Assembly: GCA_963210315.1 (NCBI GenBank)
Contig: OY723290.1
Coordinates: forward strand, 2,071,212 to 2,135,211
Origin: Rhynchopus euleeides
Taxonomy: Eukaryota; Euglenozoa; Diplonemea; Diplonemida; Diplonemidae
Length of the DNA: 64,000 bases
Direction: 5' to 3'
The position numbers were made by a program, and so were the translations under genes. The notes beneath the pieces were generated by a model. That model made no database searches. It was given only the letters and a program-made list of their open reading frames with translations, and was not told where the DNA came from. Of this stretch, positions 1 through 10,531 are shown piece by piece (the first letter of the stretch is position 1; the number at the start of each line of letters is the position of its first letter).

Positions 1-265
1 CCACCTGAGGGAGACCACCATCCACCTCCTTCGGACAGACCACACAGCCTTGTCGATGACCACAGCAGCCCGGACACAGACCAGTACGCGTACCCTGCCT
101 GCAGCACCGGACCCCACAGGCTCATCTTACCCTTCCTGGGGCTGGGAGAATGGTAGTGATCTCTATTTTGTGGCTGATTGTGGCCCTTGGCGGGGTTTGG
201 TGGCGTTTGGCGGTGGTAAACTGGAGATTTCGGTGATTGGTTTCGGGCAAAATCAGATGGGTATC
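1..265. other. No recognisable gene at left edge
   Basis: Mixed-composition sequence with only short open frames. I see no motif, splice pattern or repeat that identifies it. It could be the tail of a gene or UTR cut by the window edge. Confidence 0.3.
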
Positions 266-452
266 GCATACGATAATGGGATTATCGTATGTTATCGCAT
301 ACGATAATAATTATCGTATCTGGTCGTATACGATAATCCATTATCGCATCATACGATAATGGATTATCGTATGCGATAATGAATTATCGTATGCGACAAT
401 TTTCCGAAAATTATCGTATCTGGTATATGTGCGATAATAATTATCGTTTGCA
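266..452. repeat. Palindromic ATACGATAAT repeat cluster
   Basis: The decamer ATACGATAAT and its complement ATTATCGTAT recur at irregular spacing in both orientations, so much of the stretch can fold on itself. It is AT-rich, unlike its GC-rich surroundings. It directly precedes the foldback element starting near 463. Confidence 0.75.
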
Positions 453-462
453 CTGTATGCCT

Positions 463-1613
463 AGGGGGGGTCAAATGCCCCCCCTTTTACGTGGATAAAC
501 ACGATTTTTCAAAAAACCGGCGCAGAGGCCCCAAAGCCCCCGTAAACCCTCCAAACCCCCCCAGATCGGTCCGGAAACCCATCGAACCCCACTTTTCCAC
601 CATTCCGGGCACCTCAGGTGCCCGAATTGGGGTACCTAAATTTTGTGCCACCGTTTGGTACCGTACAGTGCCACTGTGTGGGAGGTTGGAAAAGAAAATG
701 CCCCAACACACCACATCTGAGGGTTGCAATGCATGTTGCTTGCCAACCACGTCATCCGGTGGGTGTCAGGCGCTATGTAGGTGGCATCAGCCAGGTCTTC
801 GATGTGTTCTGGCTTGTATATGTACCTCCCTGCCTGCGGCACAGGCACTGCCTTTGTCCCCCACACCAGCCACAGAGAGCGTATTGTACTCGGTCCACGG
901 TTGCTGATTCATTGTGATGCGTTGTATCCTCGAGTGAACGTCACACACTAGTGGCACCACCACCCGCCATCCGAGAGCTGTATTGACTTTGCGCGCTTCC
1001 GTTGCATTCACCTCGCCACGCATATTGCACTGTTCAGTATCAGTGCTCTTGGGCCAGGCAAAGTAGACCGCAGCAACTACCAATTCTGCACAATGGGTAC
1101 CACGACAGCGCACTTCGTGTGTTCCCGGAATGTACAGCTCGTGTTGCAACAGTCGTTGTCAACACATCCCGGTTGTGGAGCACTGCTGCACAGGAATCAC
1201 ACGACCATCTGGACTTGTTCCGTACCTACAGGCAGCCTCCCGGTGCATGGTGACAGGGAGGTACATATACAAGCCAGAACACATCGAAGACCTGGCTGAT
1301 GCCACCTACATAGCGCCTGACACCCACCGGATGACGTGGTTGGCAAGCAACATGCATTGCAACCCTCAGATGTGGTGTGTTGGGGCATTTTCTTTTCCAA
1401 CCTCCCACACAGTGGCACTGTACGGTACCAAACGGTGGCACAAAATTTAGGTACCCCAATTCGGGCACCTGAGGTGCCCGGAATGGTGGAAAAGTGGGGT
1501 TCGATGGGTTTCCGGACCGATCTGGGGGGGTTTGGAGGGTTTACGGGGGCTTTGGGGCCTCTGTGCCGGTTTTTTGAAAAATCGTGTTTGTCACCCCCAT
1601 TTGACCCCCCCTA
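463..1613. mobile_element. Foldback element with ~336 bp inverted arms
   Basis: Positions 497-832 are matched almost base for base by the reverse complement of 1254-1589. The match extends weakly outward to the TCAAATG/CATTTGA stretches near 471 and 1599, with a short indel. The arms enclose a 421 bp unique core (833-1253) with no convincing coding region. The open frames inside the arms are mirror images of one another and are not genes. Long near-identical arms around a short non-coding core are typical of foldback or MITE-like non-autonomous DNA transposons. I could not define a target-site duplication. Confidence 0.75.
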
Positions 1614-1659
1614 CCCCCCCCCCCCCATCCTCCCCTATACGTTCAGGGCAATTCCTAAC

Positions 1660-1842
1660 TATCGACCCATCGACCCACCAAAAACCGGTTTCCCCCCCCA
1701 CTTTTTCCATCGACCCATCAACCCACCGACCCACCGAATTTCTGGGTCGGTGGGTCGATGGGTTGATGGGTTGAGGGGATCGTTTCATCAACCCATCTAC
1801 CCATCGACCAACCAACCCATCGACCCACCGACTTTGGTCAGG
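1660..1842. repeat. CCCATCGA/CCCACCGA minisatellite with hairpin
   Basis: Degenerate 8-mers of the type CCCATCGA, CCCATCAA and CCCACCGA run in one orientation (about 1669-1737), then as GGGTCGGT/GGGTCGAT/GGGTTGAT on the same strand (about 1744-1773), then again in the first orientation (about 1787-1832). This makes a large imperfect hairpin. Confidence 0.65.
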
Positions 1843-1882
1843 GGCTTGACATGACCTGGATCATGTCAACCTGTGAACATAT

Positions 1883-2102
1883 GTTCACTACCGTGGCCTC
1901 CGGCGGCTGGGGGGCTCCGCCCCCCAGACCCCCCCTGTGCCGTGTCCTTGCGCGACAGTTTATCGTCACATCGGGTAGGGTCTGGCCACTCAGGATGCAG
2001 CCCAATTCACACCGAATATGCGCCCGCCAGGAATAAATGTTCGCTACCGTGGCCTCCGGCGGCTGGGGGGCTCTGCCCCCAGACCCCCCTGTGCCCTGTG
2101 CC
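1883..2102. repeat. Two direct copies of a ~64 bp sequence
   Basis: Positions 1883-1947 and 2039-2102 are near-identical. Both start GTTC(A/G)CTACCGTGGCC and contain the CCGGCGGCTGGGGGGCTC core followed by a C-rich run. They are separated by about 90 bp of unrelated sequence. Confidence 0.7.
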
Positions 2103-2389
2103 TGTCCAGCAGGGACAAGCACCCCCCGTTTGAAAGGCAGCCTATTGGATCCTGCGTGCCATGCCATCTTTTGACCATGACGCACACTGTGCGTCATGTT
2201 CATGCGTTCATCACGCAGCTGTTTCAGGGGGTGTCCCAGAAAGTGCAAGCCCTGTGGGTCGATGCTACGTCATCCTCTCCGCCATGCTGCCCATCCCGTC
2301 AATCATGGGGGAAGTCCCCAAGGAAGTTGCAGAGGCAATGGGCGCGAAGAAAACACGGGCCAAATGGAGCTGCTAGCTGAGCGCGCACG

Positions 2390-2412
2390 TTTCGCGCGCG
2401 AAGCGCGCGAAA
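2390..2412. repeat. Perfect 10 bp hairpin TTTCGCGCGC/GCGCGCGAAA
   Basis: TTTCGCGCGC at 2390-2399 is followed by a GAA loop and the exact complement at 2403-2412, then an A-run. No neighbouring gene gives it a role. Confidence 0.6.
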
Positions 2413-3798
2413 AAAATTTCCCCCCCTTTTTGACAGTCTTTGCCCAGCTCCCCCCCTTTTTCCCCCCATCGACCCAGTTTTCCCCCGACCCTGGAAAGTT
2501 AGGAATACCCCTGCTATACGTTTCAAAGGCAATTCAAAGGATTCCGAAGCCGATTTTCCAAAAGGGCATCATCTCGGAGAGTCCCCCCTGAATCCCCCCC
2601 CCCCCTTTGGGTCACCCTCTCCCATCCAAAGGAGACGGTCCCTCGATCAGAGAAGACGTGCTACGTAGAGGCTGGTTTCGTGGGCCGACCATTCGTCCCC
2701 CTGTGGCGCTCTTCGGAAGAGGGGCGGATCGACACCAGCCCTCAGCTGTTAAACCCTGCAGTGTTACTCGCTCTGAGAGGCGAGAGGTTTACGAAGGGGC
2801 TACGCCCTGTGTGGCTGCCTTTTTTCCTTTGATTTTCCTCCAGCTCAGTGTGAAGCCAGGTGTGATGCATGATGGGCAATCGTTTGCAGGAAAAAAGGGG
2901 GGGGGGTGGGGAGAGGTGGTGGTCGTGACCCAAAACAAAAATCGCGTGAACTGAAAACCAAGACCGCCCTCCCCCCCCCCCCCCCCACAGCTCTCCCCCC
3001 CTCACCCCAAATCCGGTTTGCATGGATGCGAAACAGACAAATTCCCACCACCCCCCCCCTCTCCTCCCCTCCCCTCCTCCCCCTCCCCCTCTCCCCATGA
3101 GAACGAAAAAAAGAAATGCAGAACAAAAAAAAGCAACAAAACAAAAGCAGAGCAAAACAAAACAAAACAAAACAAACAAACCTTAATCTCGAGAGACGCG
3201 TAGGGACGGTTCGGGGGGGGGATACGGAACCCACGCCATGCGAATTAGCCCCAGCCTCACCCACCCTGACTTTTCCGACCGCCGAGTCACCCACCCCGAT
3301 GCCGTGTCTGCATCACCACAATACTCTGTGGGCTGCCGCCAACGGCAATCCGGGGGACAGGTGTATTTGGCGGGCGGGGGGGCCTGTGGTAGGGCGGGGT
3401 GGGGCCGCGTGCATATCTATCCGCGCACCCCCCGAGCCGACCCCGCTCTTCGGATTTGCATCCCCCTCTCTCTCTCTCTCTCTCTCTCACCCCCACTCAA
3501 AGCACACCCCCACACCCAAGTTGTACGAAACCCCTTCTGGGCAATCTGCTGTTTTCCTTCGATACAGGCATGGCGTTTTCTGTCAGGGTCTGCACAGGGG
3601 GGATACAGCGCAGCAGCAGGGATATCCAAGTTGCTGGTTCTTTGCCTGGATGTCGCCTCGGATGAGCGGAGTGGTGTGAAGAGGGGGGCTTACGCTCGAA
3701 AGCGGAAGCAGATAAGTGAGTTGCCTCTATACGGTGCTGAACTGACACAGTTTGACTCGTAGTAAGGCCCCCCTCCTATTATTCGATCGTAAACCCCC
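2413..3798. other. Non-genic, low-complexity region
   Basis: Contains long C-runs, a polypyrimidine tract (about 3049-3100) followed by an A-rich tract (about 3105-3182), and a (TC)n microsatellite near 3463-3489. The open frames are low-complexity and overlap on both strands. I see no gene. Confidence 0.5.
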
Positions 3799-4335
3799 CT
3801 CACGACTATTGTTTACCTACAGGTATTGTTTACATAAAATTATTTACATGTATTGTTTACATCCGATTATTATTTACGTGCAATTATTTTATTTTTCGGG
3901 GGGTTCAAAAATATTTCCAAGGTGCTCTGAGGAGTGAGACTTGGTGCCTCTGTCACCAAAGTGACCCCACCAGGATCCGCGCAGGTTCCAAACGTTCAAA
4001 AGAACGGGGTTTGGAAAGCCTGGTGAGGGGGGTCCCGCCTGGGTGGGTGGTGTGGTGGGCTAGCTGCCTCCCAGTCACTGAATCGGACCAACATTTCATG
4101 GATGAATCTTGGCACCGATACCACTAAAATGACCCCACTACGATCCGCACGGAGTCCGAAAAGGGCAATGGAAGTGGAAAATCGCGATTCCGCACAGGTT
4201 TCGAAAAAAATCGCTGAACTATGTAAACAGTATGTGCGTGAAAAATTATTTACACGTATTGTTTACAGTGAATATTATTCACAGCTATTATTTACATGCA
4301 CATCTACTATTTACATGAAGCCAGGTAAACAATAG
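3799..4335. repeat. Two clusters of TATTGTTTAC / ATTATTTAC repeats
   Basis: The motif (A/T)ATTGTTTAC or ATTATTTAC(A/G) is repeated many times in 3799-3895 and again in 4233-4335, all on the same strand. The sequence between contains a second diverged pair, around 3957-4012 and 4114-4170, sharing AATGACCCCAC/AGTGACCCCAC and GATCCGC. The whole looks like a decayed duplicated block. Confidence 0.6.
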
Positions 4336-6712
4336 CTGTGACCCCCCTTTAGTAATAGTTTGACGTGCGAAGAGCAGGTTTGCTTGGGACTGCTGCAAAA
4401 ATGGCAGAACCGGAACCCTCTTTGACGTGCAAGTGTGTGTGAACCGTGTGCACGCACACCCCCCCCAACCCCCAGCCTCGAGGGGTTCCTGATGACATAA
4501 CATAAAGAATGAACCTGAACCCCGCGAGATTTTGAAATCTACCTGCTGCCCACACACAGCTCAGAGGGCCATCACTGATGTTGCCAGCAGTGCCACGGCA
4601 CAAGGCACTAACAGTGATGAGCACCGTTTATTTTTCTTTGGCGTTTTCGGGGCCCTTGGATGCCGAGGCTCGAAAACCCCCCAGACGGCAGGCGTTTCAA
4701 ACGTAACACCTCCCCAGAAAGCTCACTTCCCCCTTTTGGGGTGGGTGGGGTGGGTGTCGACACCATGGCCCCCGCACCCTGCAGTGGCACTGCACTGCGG
4801 AAATGTTCATTCCCACAACGTGAACAGGCATAAGTTGGCCCCCCCCCTCCCCCCTCTCCCCCCCTCCTCTCCATCCCCTCAACACCCCCGCCATACTTTT
4901 CTCTACGTTCCCCCCACCCTAACCCCCACCCACCCCACCCTCTGCCTCCCCACCTCCTCCCACACACACAGCACACAACCCTCCTGCTTATACGACGGTT
5001 CTTTTTGGAGGGACTGTGAACAGCCTGGTCTCAGATTCTATACGATGCCGAATGTTTCTGAGACGTTTCCCCTGTTGACGGGACCGCTCCCGGGTAGACA
5101 GCGAGATCTGTCCTCCCTCACCTCTACGCGGCGGGGCAGGGTCTCTGCAGAGAGGGGTGCGGGGCTGCCCTGTGTCCCGATATGACAAAGGGCCGTGCCT
5201 GTGTCTCCCTGCAGAGTCTGCCTCCAAACCGAAAAAAACATCCCTTATTAGATCCGGTTGCCGCCAACACAACACACGATGATTGGCACGAGCCCAGCCC
5301 TGGTGGCAAGGGACAAAAGAGGCGATGTCCGATCTCTCAATTTCTTCCTCTCTCTCTCTCTCTCTCACTCTCTCGTTGTTTTCCATTTTGTAGTCAGGGG
5401 ACTGGTGCCGTGTTGTGTCCCGCGAAAAATGGTCTGCACGATGAGAACGGCGCCCCTCCCTCATCCTTTTCTCTCTCTCTCTCTCTCACTCTCCTCTCCT
5501 CCGGACATCCGATTCTTTTCCCGCATCTCTTCAGTGCATGTTGATTCTCCTCTACCAGAGGGGTATCGGGGATCTCCTTTCCCGATGCAAACCACCCCTC
5601 TTTGTCTTATGGGCAGCCCCCCACCTCCTCCCCCCCGAGAAAAGCCAGTTGTTTGGGATGTCGGGTGATGGTCAGTGTCAAAAATTGAAAGGTACCGTGC
5701 ACCACTTTAAAAAGTGGCTGTGAGCCGCCGAACGTCTCAGCAAGGAAAGACGACCCCGGTCCCTTTTTCATATATTCTGACTTCTGACCGGCACCTCCCC
5801 AGAGGCATCTGAGCCTGAATCCGAGCCACTCCGCCCCCACCCACACACACACAGGGGTCGGCTAGGACCCGTGCAGGGTTAACCCACCTAAAAAGTGATC
5901 AACACACACACACACGCCCTCAGTGCCTCCCCCCTGCCCCTCTAGCACAGTCTTCCCCCACCCCACCCCCCATCACGCAAGAAAATCTTTCCATGTCATC
6001 TCCCACCCCTATTATTCCTATTTTTTCTGCTATTTTTTTCCGGGCCCTTTTCTTCCTTCAGGCAGAGAAGACCCGTCTGCTTCCCCTCACCAAAACCAGT
6101 TGTTCTCTTTGCTTTTGTTGAGGGGGGGTTGGGGCTTCACTCTGTATCAAAGCTGTGGTGGTGTTGTCGTCTATTTTATGAGATGGCTTCACTTGATCTG
6201 CACTTTCGAGAGCGGATACGGGACATCCCAGGTCAAGCCGTGCCGTGGGTTGGGTGTGCCGGGAAGGAGAAGAGTGCAGGGCGTGGGCAGTGGGGTCGGG
6301 TGGATTCTTTTTTTTTTTGCGATCTTGTGCTGGACACACACCGGCAGGCAAGATATGTCAGAAACCACCCTCGCCCTGCCACCACCGCCCCCCTCTTCCT
6401 TTATCCTTGCAATAAAGGGGGTCGAATCGTGCGTCTCTGCCCCAAACCCTCCCCTCGCAGACAATAAATAGCTCAATCGGTTGCTCAATCGGTTTTCCCG
6501 ATCTTATCCCCCCCCCCCTTCACATTCTATTCGACCCAGCTCAGAACACAAAAAAATATCCACGAAAGGTGCTCATAGGAGGGGCACTGCCCCGTGCTGC
6601 GGAATGGTTTCATGAAGGTAATTCGCTCCCCACACCCCCGCCGGCAAACAAATGGGGGTCCGGTCTCTGCAAAACAAAATGTTTGGGGTAGGTGGGGGTT
6701 AGTAAGCCGTTC
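4336..6712. other. Non-genic region with microsatellites
   Basis: Pyrimidine-rich stretches, (TC)n runs near 5345-5372 and 5468-5490, and C-runs dominate. No open frame here shows a domain, signal peptide or splice-compatible structure that I can defend. Confidence 0.45.
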
Positions 6713-6813
6713 AAAAAAATACAGCAGCAGTCTCTCGAGTCTTCCTTTCAGATGATTTTGCATTGATCGCTTCCACCAAAAAAATTATATGATTTTGCAT
6801 TGATCGCTTCCAT
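6713..6813. repeat. Stray copy of the retrotransposon B repeat
   Basis: Positions 6713-6776 match, with one base missing, the ~65 bp sequence found at 45045-45110 and 45442-45505 (ATACAGCAGCAGTCTCTCGA through GATCGCTTCCACC). There it forms the B repeats of the tyrosine-recombinase retrotransposon. Its last 26 bp are repeated at 6788-6813. This is a relic or solo terminal fragment of the same family, about 38 kb away. Confidence 0.75.
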
Positions 6814-7117
6814 CAAAAAAAATACATGGCAACAAAGCAAAAGTGTTTGAAAAGCAAAGGTCAGAGGCTGAGCTTGGGGGGGTAAACTCGGTCAGCTGAC
6901 CGAGTTTCAGCCAAACCCGGAAAAAAACTCGGTCAGCCCAAAAAACAAAAAAAAAGTATAAATTTCTGGGAAAAAAGTGGATTTTTCTTGGGGTGCAGCA
7001 GCACAGGAGGTGAAGCACGCGTGCGAGCGAACGCGAACACCCCATTCTCCTTCTGTCCCGTATTCGTCGCTAGCGTAAGAATAACGTCAGCAGTCTCGAA
7101 TTCCGTCTCCCGGCAAC

Positions 7118-7558
7118 ATGGTGGGCACGCAGGTGCAGGAGGCTCTGCGCTACATCGCCGACCATTACCTGGCACCTCTCCCGGGGATTACTGGTGCGTA
7201 CCCTTGCCCGGACTTCAATGCCCCAGCACACCCACCGAAGTGGGCACAGGCGCACAAGACTGCCCTTCTGCGTGCCCGGGTGTCTGTTCCGATTCGGAGG
7301 TTGGGCCTGCGTGACCTGCAGGAGGTTGTTCAGCGGTTTACCTCGGGAAACCTCGCTCTCACGTACCCAGCAATATGCAAGCTACTCCAGCTTGCATCTA
7401 TCCTTCCGCTGGGCACTGCTTCTGTTGAACGCTTGTTTTCCAAGCTCCGCCAGGCTTCGCCAACTGAGCAACGAAAGCCTTGCAAATGTACTCTTTGTGG
7501 GAGTGGAATGTCGCGAAGATTCACAGGGTATCCCCGAAGCCACTCTTGCGAGGTCCTA
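7118..7558 (+). pseudogene. hAT transposase C-terminal fragment, frameshifted
   Basis: The frame from ATG 7118 contains YPAICKLLQLASILP followed by SVERLFSKLRQ. This is the core of the hAT C-terminal dimerisation domain (established family signature: S-x-E-R-x-F-S). The expected continuation RLRQLSNESLANVLFVGVE is present but in the next reading frame, starting near 7450. The domain is therefore split by a frameshift and the coding potential is dead. Immediately downstream the sequence is cut by an inverted-repeat element at 7559. No N-terminal BED finger or catalytic region is visible, so only the 3' end of the transposase survives. Confidence 0.65.
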
Positions 7559-7727
7559 GGGTACCCCGAGAGAATTTCACCCCCCTCGAGGGCCCAGGGC
7601 CGAGGGGGGTGACATTCTTCCCAGCCGCTACACAGGGCAACCGTTGAAGAATGTCACCCCCTCTGTACAGGGTGGCGGTTGGAGCCCAAGCGGAGGCCGA
7701 GGGGGGGTGACATTCTCTCGGGTACCC
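7559..7727. mobile_element. ~170 bp nested inverted-repeat element
   Basis: The left end (7559-7590: GGGTACCCCGAGAGAAT then TTCACCCCCCTCG) is the near-perfect inverse of the right end (7697-7727). Inside, GTGACATTCTTC near 7609 faces GAAGAATGTCAC near 7645, so four copies of the core alternate in orientation. It sits directly after the broken hAT transposase frame, consistent with a MITE insertion into older transposon DNA. Confidence 0.65.
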
Positions 7728-7775
7728 GAGTAGGGCAAATCAACTGTGTGTGTACTGTGACCGAGTCTGACCGAG

Positions 7776-8566
7776 TTTCGGCCCCAACCCCAAAATCCAA
7801 GCTAAGCCCCTGGCAAAGGTGCCAAAAAAAAACAGGATTAAAAAAAAACAGCCCACCTTTCACGAATACTACCGCGCGGGTATTTCTTCTGCGCGTCTGC
7901 CAGTCTGCCCTTCACGTCAGGGAGCTTGGCCACCGGAAGGAAACCATGCCCCCGACCGGAGATTCGAAAGCAAGAGAGAATCCCTCTTCTCGTTGCGACA
8001 CAAAACAGCGCCTTCCGCGCTCTCGCCCCGTCCGCCCTGAACCTGTCTCGATACACGCCTGTCTAAACCAGCCTGCTGTGAGGCGTCTCTCGGCAATCTG
8101 TATTTGCATGTCTGTGCGGTGTCATCGAGTCTGTCGGAAAGGCGGTGTGGTGTGGCGTACGGTGGTGAGATCTCTCGGCGGTACCAGGCTGTCGAGCACG
8201 GGGTGTCAATGCGGGTGGGGGTGTAACCGAGCCCGATGGCAGCCTCCCCCCAACTATTCTGTGTTTGGTGCTTTCGTGTTTGCAGGTCGGGTGTGGTGCA
8301 TTCTTCTGCCGATGATGGCCTGCCACTACCGTTCCCTCTTCCGCGGGCAAGAAACAGGGGTGCTGGGATGGGAGTAGGATGAGAAATAAAGGACGTGGAG
8401 GAGGTGGGGTGGTGGTCTTTTGCTTATGCTGAGCGGCAGTATGCATGGCTGTCTGCGCAGGCCTGCAGTGACGGCATCCCGTCAGCTTGGGAGTACCCTC
8501 GCCACGACTGCACACACACATGAGACCACAGGACACAGCGAGAGAGGATACACACGCATACACACG
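7776..8566. other. Intergenic region upstream of MAT copy 1
   Basis: No gene is supported. The sequence includes an AATAAA at 8385. An ATG at 8420 is in frame with the MAT start at 8567 and would add 49 residues rich in Ser, Thr, Arg and His with few acidic residues. That is loosely like a mitochondrial presequence, but the other MAT copies lack it. Confidence 0.4.
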
Positions 8567-10034
8567 ATGGGGACCACATTCAAGCCGACGCCGACGGGGA
8601 ACCGCACGTTCATGTTCTCGTCGGAGCACGTGACTGAGGGTCACCCCGACAAGATGTGCGACCAGTTCTCCGACGCGGTGCTGGACGCGTGCCTGGCACA
8701 GGACGCGATGTCGAAGGTGGCGTGCGAGTCGTGCTGCAAGACCGGGATGGTGATGGTGTTCGGTGAGATCACGACGAAGGCTGTGGTGGACTACCAGACC
8801 GTGCTGCGGCAGACGGTGAAGAAGATCGGGTACGACGACTCGGCAAAGGGGTTCGACTACAAGACCTGCAACGTGCTGGTGGCGATTGAGCAGCAGTCCC
8901 CCGACATCGGGCAGTGCACGCAGTACGAGGACGAGGGTGCGCTGGGTGCGGGTGACCAGGGTCTCATGTTCGGGTACGCCACGGACGAGACGGAGACGCT
9001 GATGCCTCTGTCGTACGAGCTGGCGCGTCAGCTGGCACAGCGCCACAGCGAGTGGCGCAACAACGGGAAGCTGGCGTGGGCACGCCCCGACGCCAAGACC
9101 CAGGTGACGGTGGAGTACGAGATCGACGAGACGGACGGGAAGAAGCTGCTGACGCCTCTGCGTGTCGAGACGGTGCTCATCTCGTCCCAGCACTCCGAGG
9201 ACGTGACGAACGAGAAGATTCGTGAGGACCTGCTGGTGCTGATCAAGGACGTCATCCCCGCCAAGTTCCTTGACGAGAAGGTATGTTGCTGTGTTGTGTG
9301 TTGTGGTGCTTGTTGCCTTGTGTTTGTTTGATGGGTGCAGGTCACACTGAAGGTGTACTGCTTGCACCACCACATGCCCACACACACATCGCCACACAGA
9401 CGATCTACCACCTGAACCCCTCTGGCCGGTTCGTGATCGGTGGGCCGATGGGTGACGCCGGTCTGACCGGGCGCAAGATCATCGTGGACACGTACGGCGG
9501 CTGGGGTGCGCACGGCGGTGGTGCCTTCTCTGGGAAGGACCCGACGAAGGTGGACAGGTCTGCGTGCTACGCGGCGCGTTGGATCGCCAAGTCGATCGTG
9601 GCGGGTGGGCTCGCAAAGCGCTGCATTGTGCAGCTGGCGTACGCCATCGGTGTTGCGGAGCCGCTGTCCGTGTACGTCGACACCTACGGGACTGGGAAGT
9701 ACACCGACGAGAGCACCCTCAAGGTATGGTCTTTGTGATTTGCTGTTTGTGTTGTGCGTTGCCGTGTCCTGTGTCCTGTCCTCTGCTGTGCTCCACAAAC
9801 ACAAACACAAGCACATGCACACGGGAGACTGCCACACCGCACCACCCTGCACAGATTGTGCTGGAGAACTTCCGCCTGCGCCCGTACGACATCATCAAGG
9901 AGCTGGACCTGCGCCGCCCGATCTACTCGGAGACGTCGGCAATGGGCCACTTCGGCCGCACGTCGGAGAAGGGCTTCACGTGGGAGAACCCGCGCGACCT
10001 GAAGATCCCTGAGGGTGTGGCCCTGCGCCAGTAG
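8567..10034 (+). CDS. S-adenosylmethionine synthetase (MAT), copy 1
   Basis: Methionine adenosyltransferase, which makes S-adenosylmethionine from methionine and ATP in the cytosol. Exons are 8567-9280, 9400-9723 and 9855-10034, giving 405 residues, close to the usual ~390. The ATP-binding GHPDK motif is at residues 25-29, the family signature GAGDQG near 127-132 and the glycine-rich GGGAFSGKD near 277. Both introns begin GTATG and end CACAG. The first (119 bp) is out of frame and would truncate the protein if kept. This copy differs from copies 2 and 3 in its N-terminus ([15 protein letters not shown] instead of MVRTF), one Glu/Asp change (TNEKI versus TNDKI) and scattered silent changes. 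A Cys-rich secreted protein gene follows 497 bp downstream, and the pair is repeated. Confidence 0.95.
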
Positions 10035-10531
10035 GCTTGCCTGCCTTACTGTCTTTCCCGGTGGTGCGCCAGTGTGGGCTGTGAACGGTGTCGTCGCATC
10101 TTCTCTATCGTCTCTTTCTCCTCTTGATCCCTTGTGCTGTGTGGCCACCTTGTCCAGTGCCAGTTGATGTGCCTTTTGCCTTCGCTTTTCACCTTCCTGT
10201 TTCCTGTTTCCTGTTCCTGCCTGCCAATGAGCGCTGCTTCTGTCTCTGGCAAAGCACGCGGCTTTTGGCCGGCGTTTGTGGACAGACTGACTTGATCGAT
10301 CGATCCCCGTGCATGCGGACACCGCTGGGGTGGCCACTTGCTTGAAAGTAGCCCAGCAGTTGCTCGACTGCCTGCGGTGTCCGGTGCCCATGGGTGCCTG
10401 AACGTTGTCGTCAACTGATTGGATCCCCCGCCCCCCGCCCACTGCACCTCCTCCCCACCCCCATCCCCCACGGCTCTGCATGTGAACAGCTGACCCCTCT
10501 CCCCCGACCACCCACACCCACACAGCCAACC

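Larger units (their letters stand above)
6884..7775 (+). mobile_element. hAT-type DNA transposon relic
   Basis: A degraded transposase (7118-7558) is bracketed by copies of AAACTCGGTCAG. A perfect 24 bp palindrome of this motif lies at 6884-6907, a further copy at 6925-6936, and inverted copies at about 7758-7775. The outer flanks AGCTTGG (about 6870) and CCAAGCT (about 7797) also oppose each other. Transposase C-terminal homology plus repeated short motifs at both ends suggests subterminal transposase sites, but the exact ends are inferred. Confidence 0.45.

Noticed and set aside
487..1590. Open frames in the foldback arms as paired genes
   Set aside because: They are mirror images created by the inverted repeat and have no domain content.
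8063..9397. Long minus-strand open frames opposite the MAT genes (also 11490-12911 and 14549-15970)
   Set aside because: They mirror the GC-rich third-position bias of the MAT exons, cross introns, and contain no domain.
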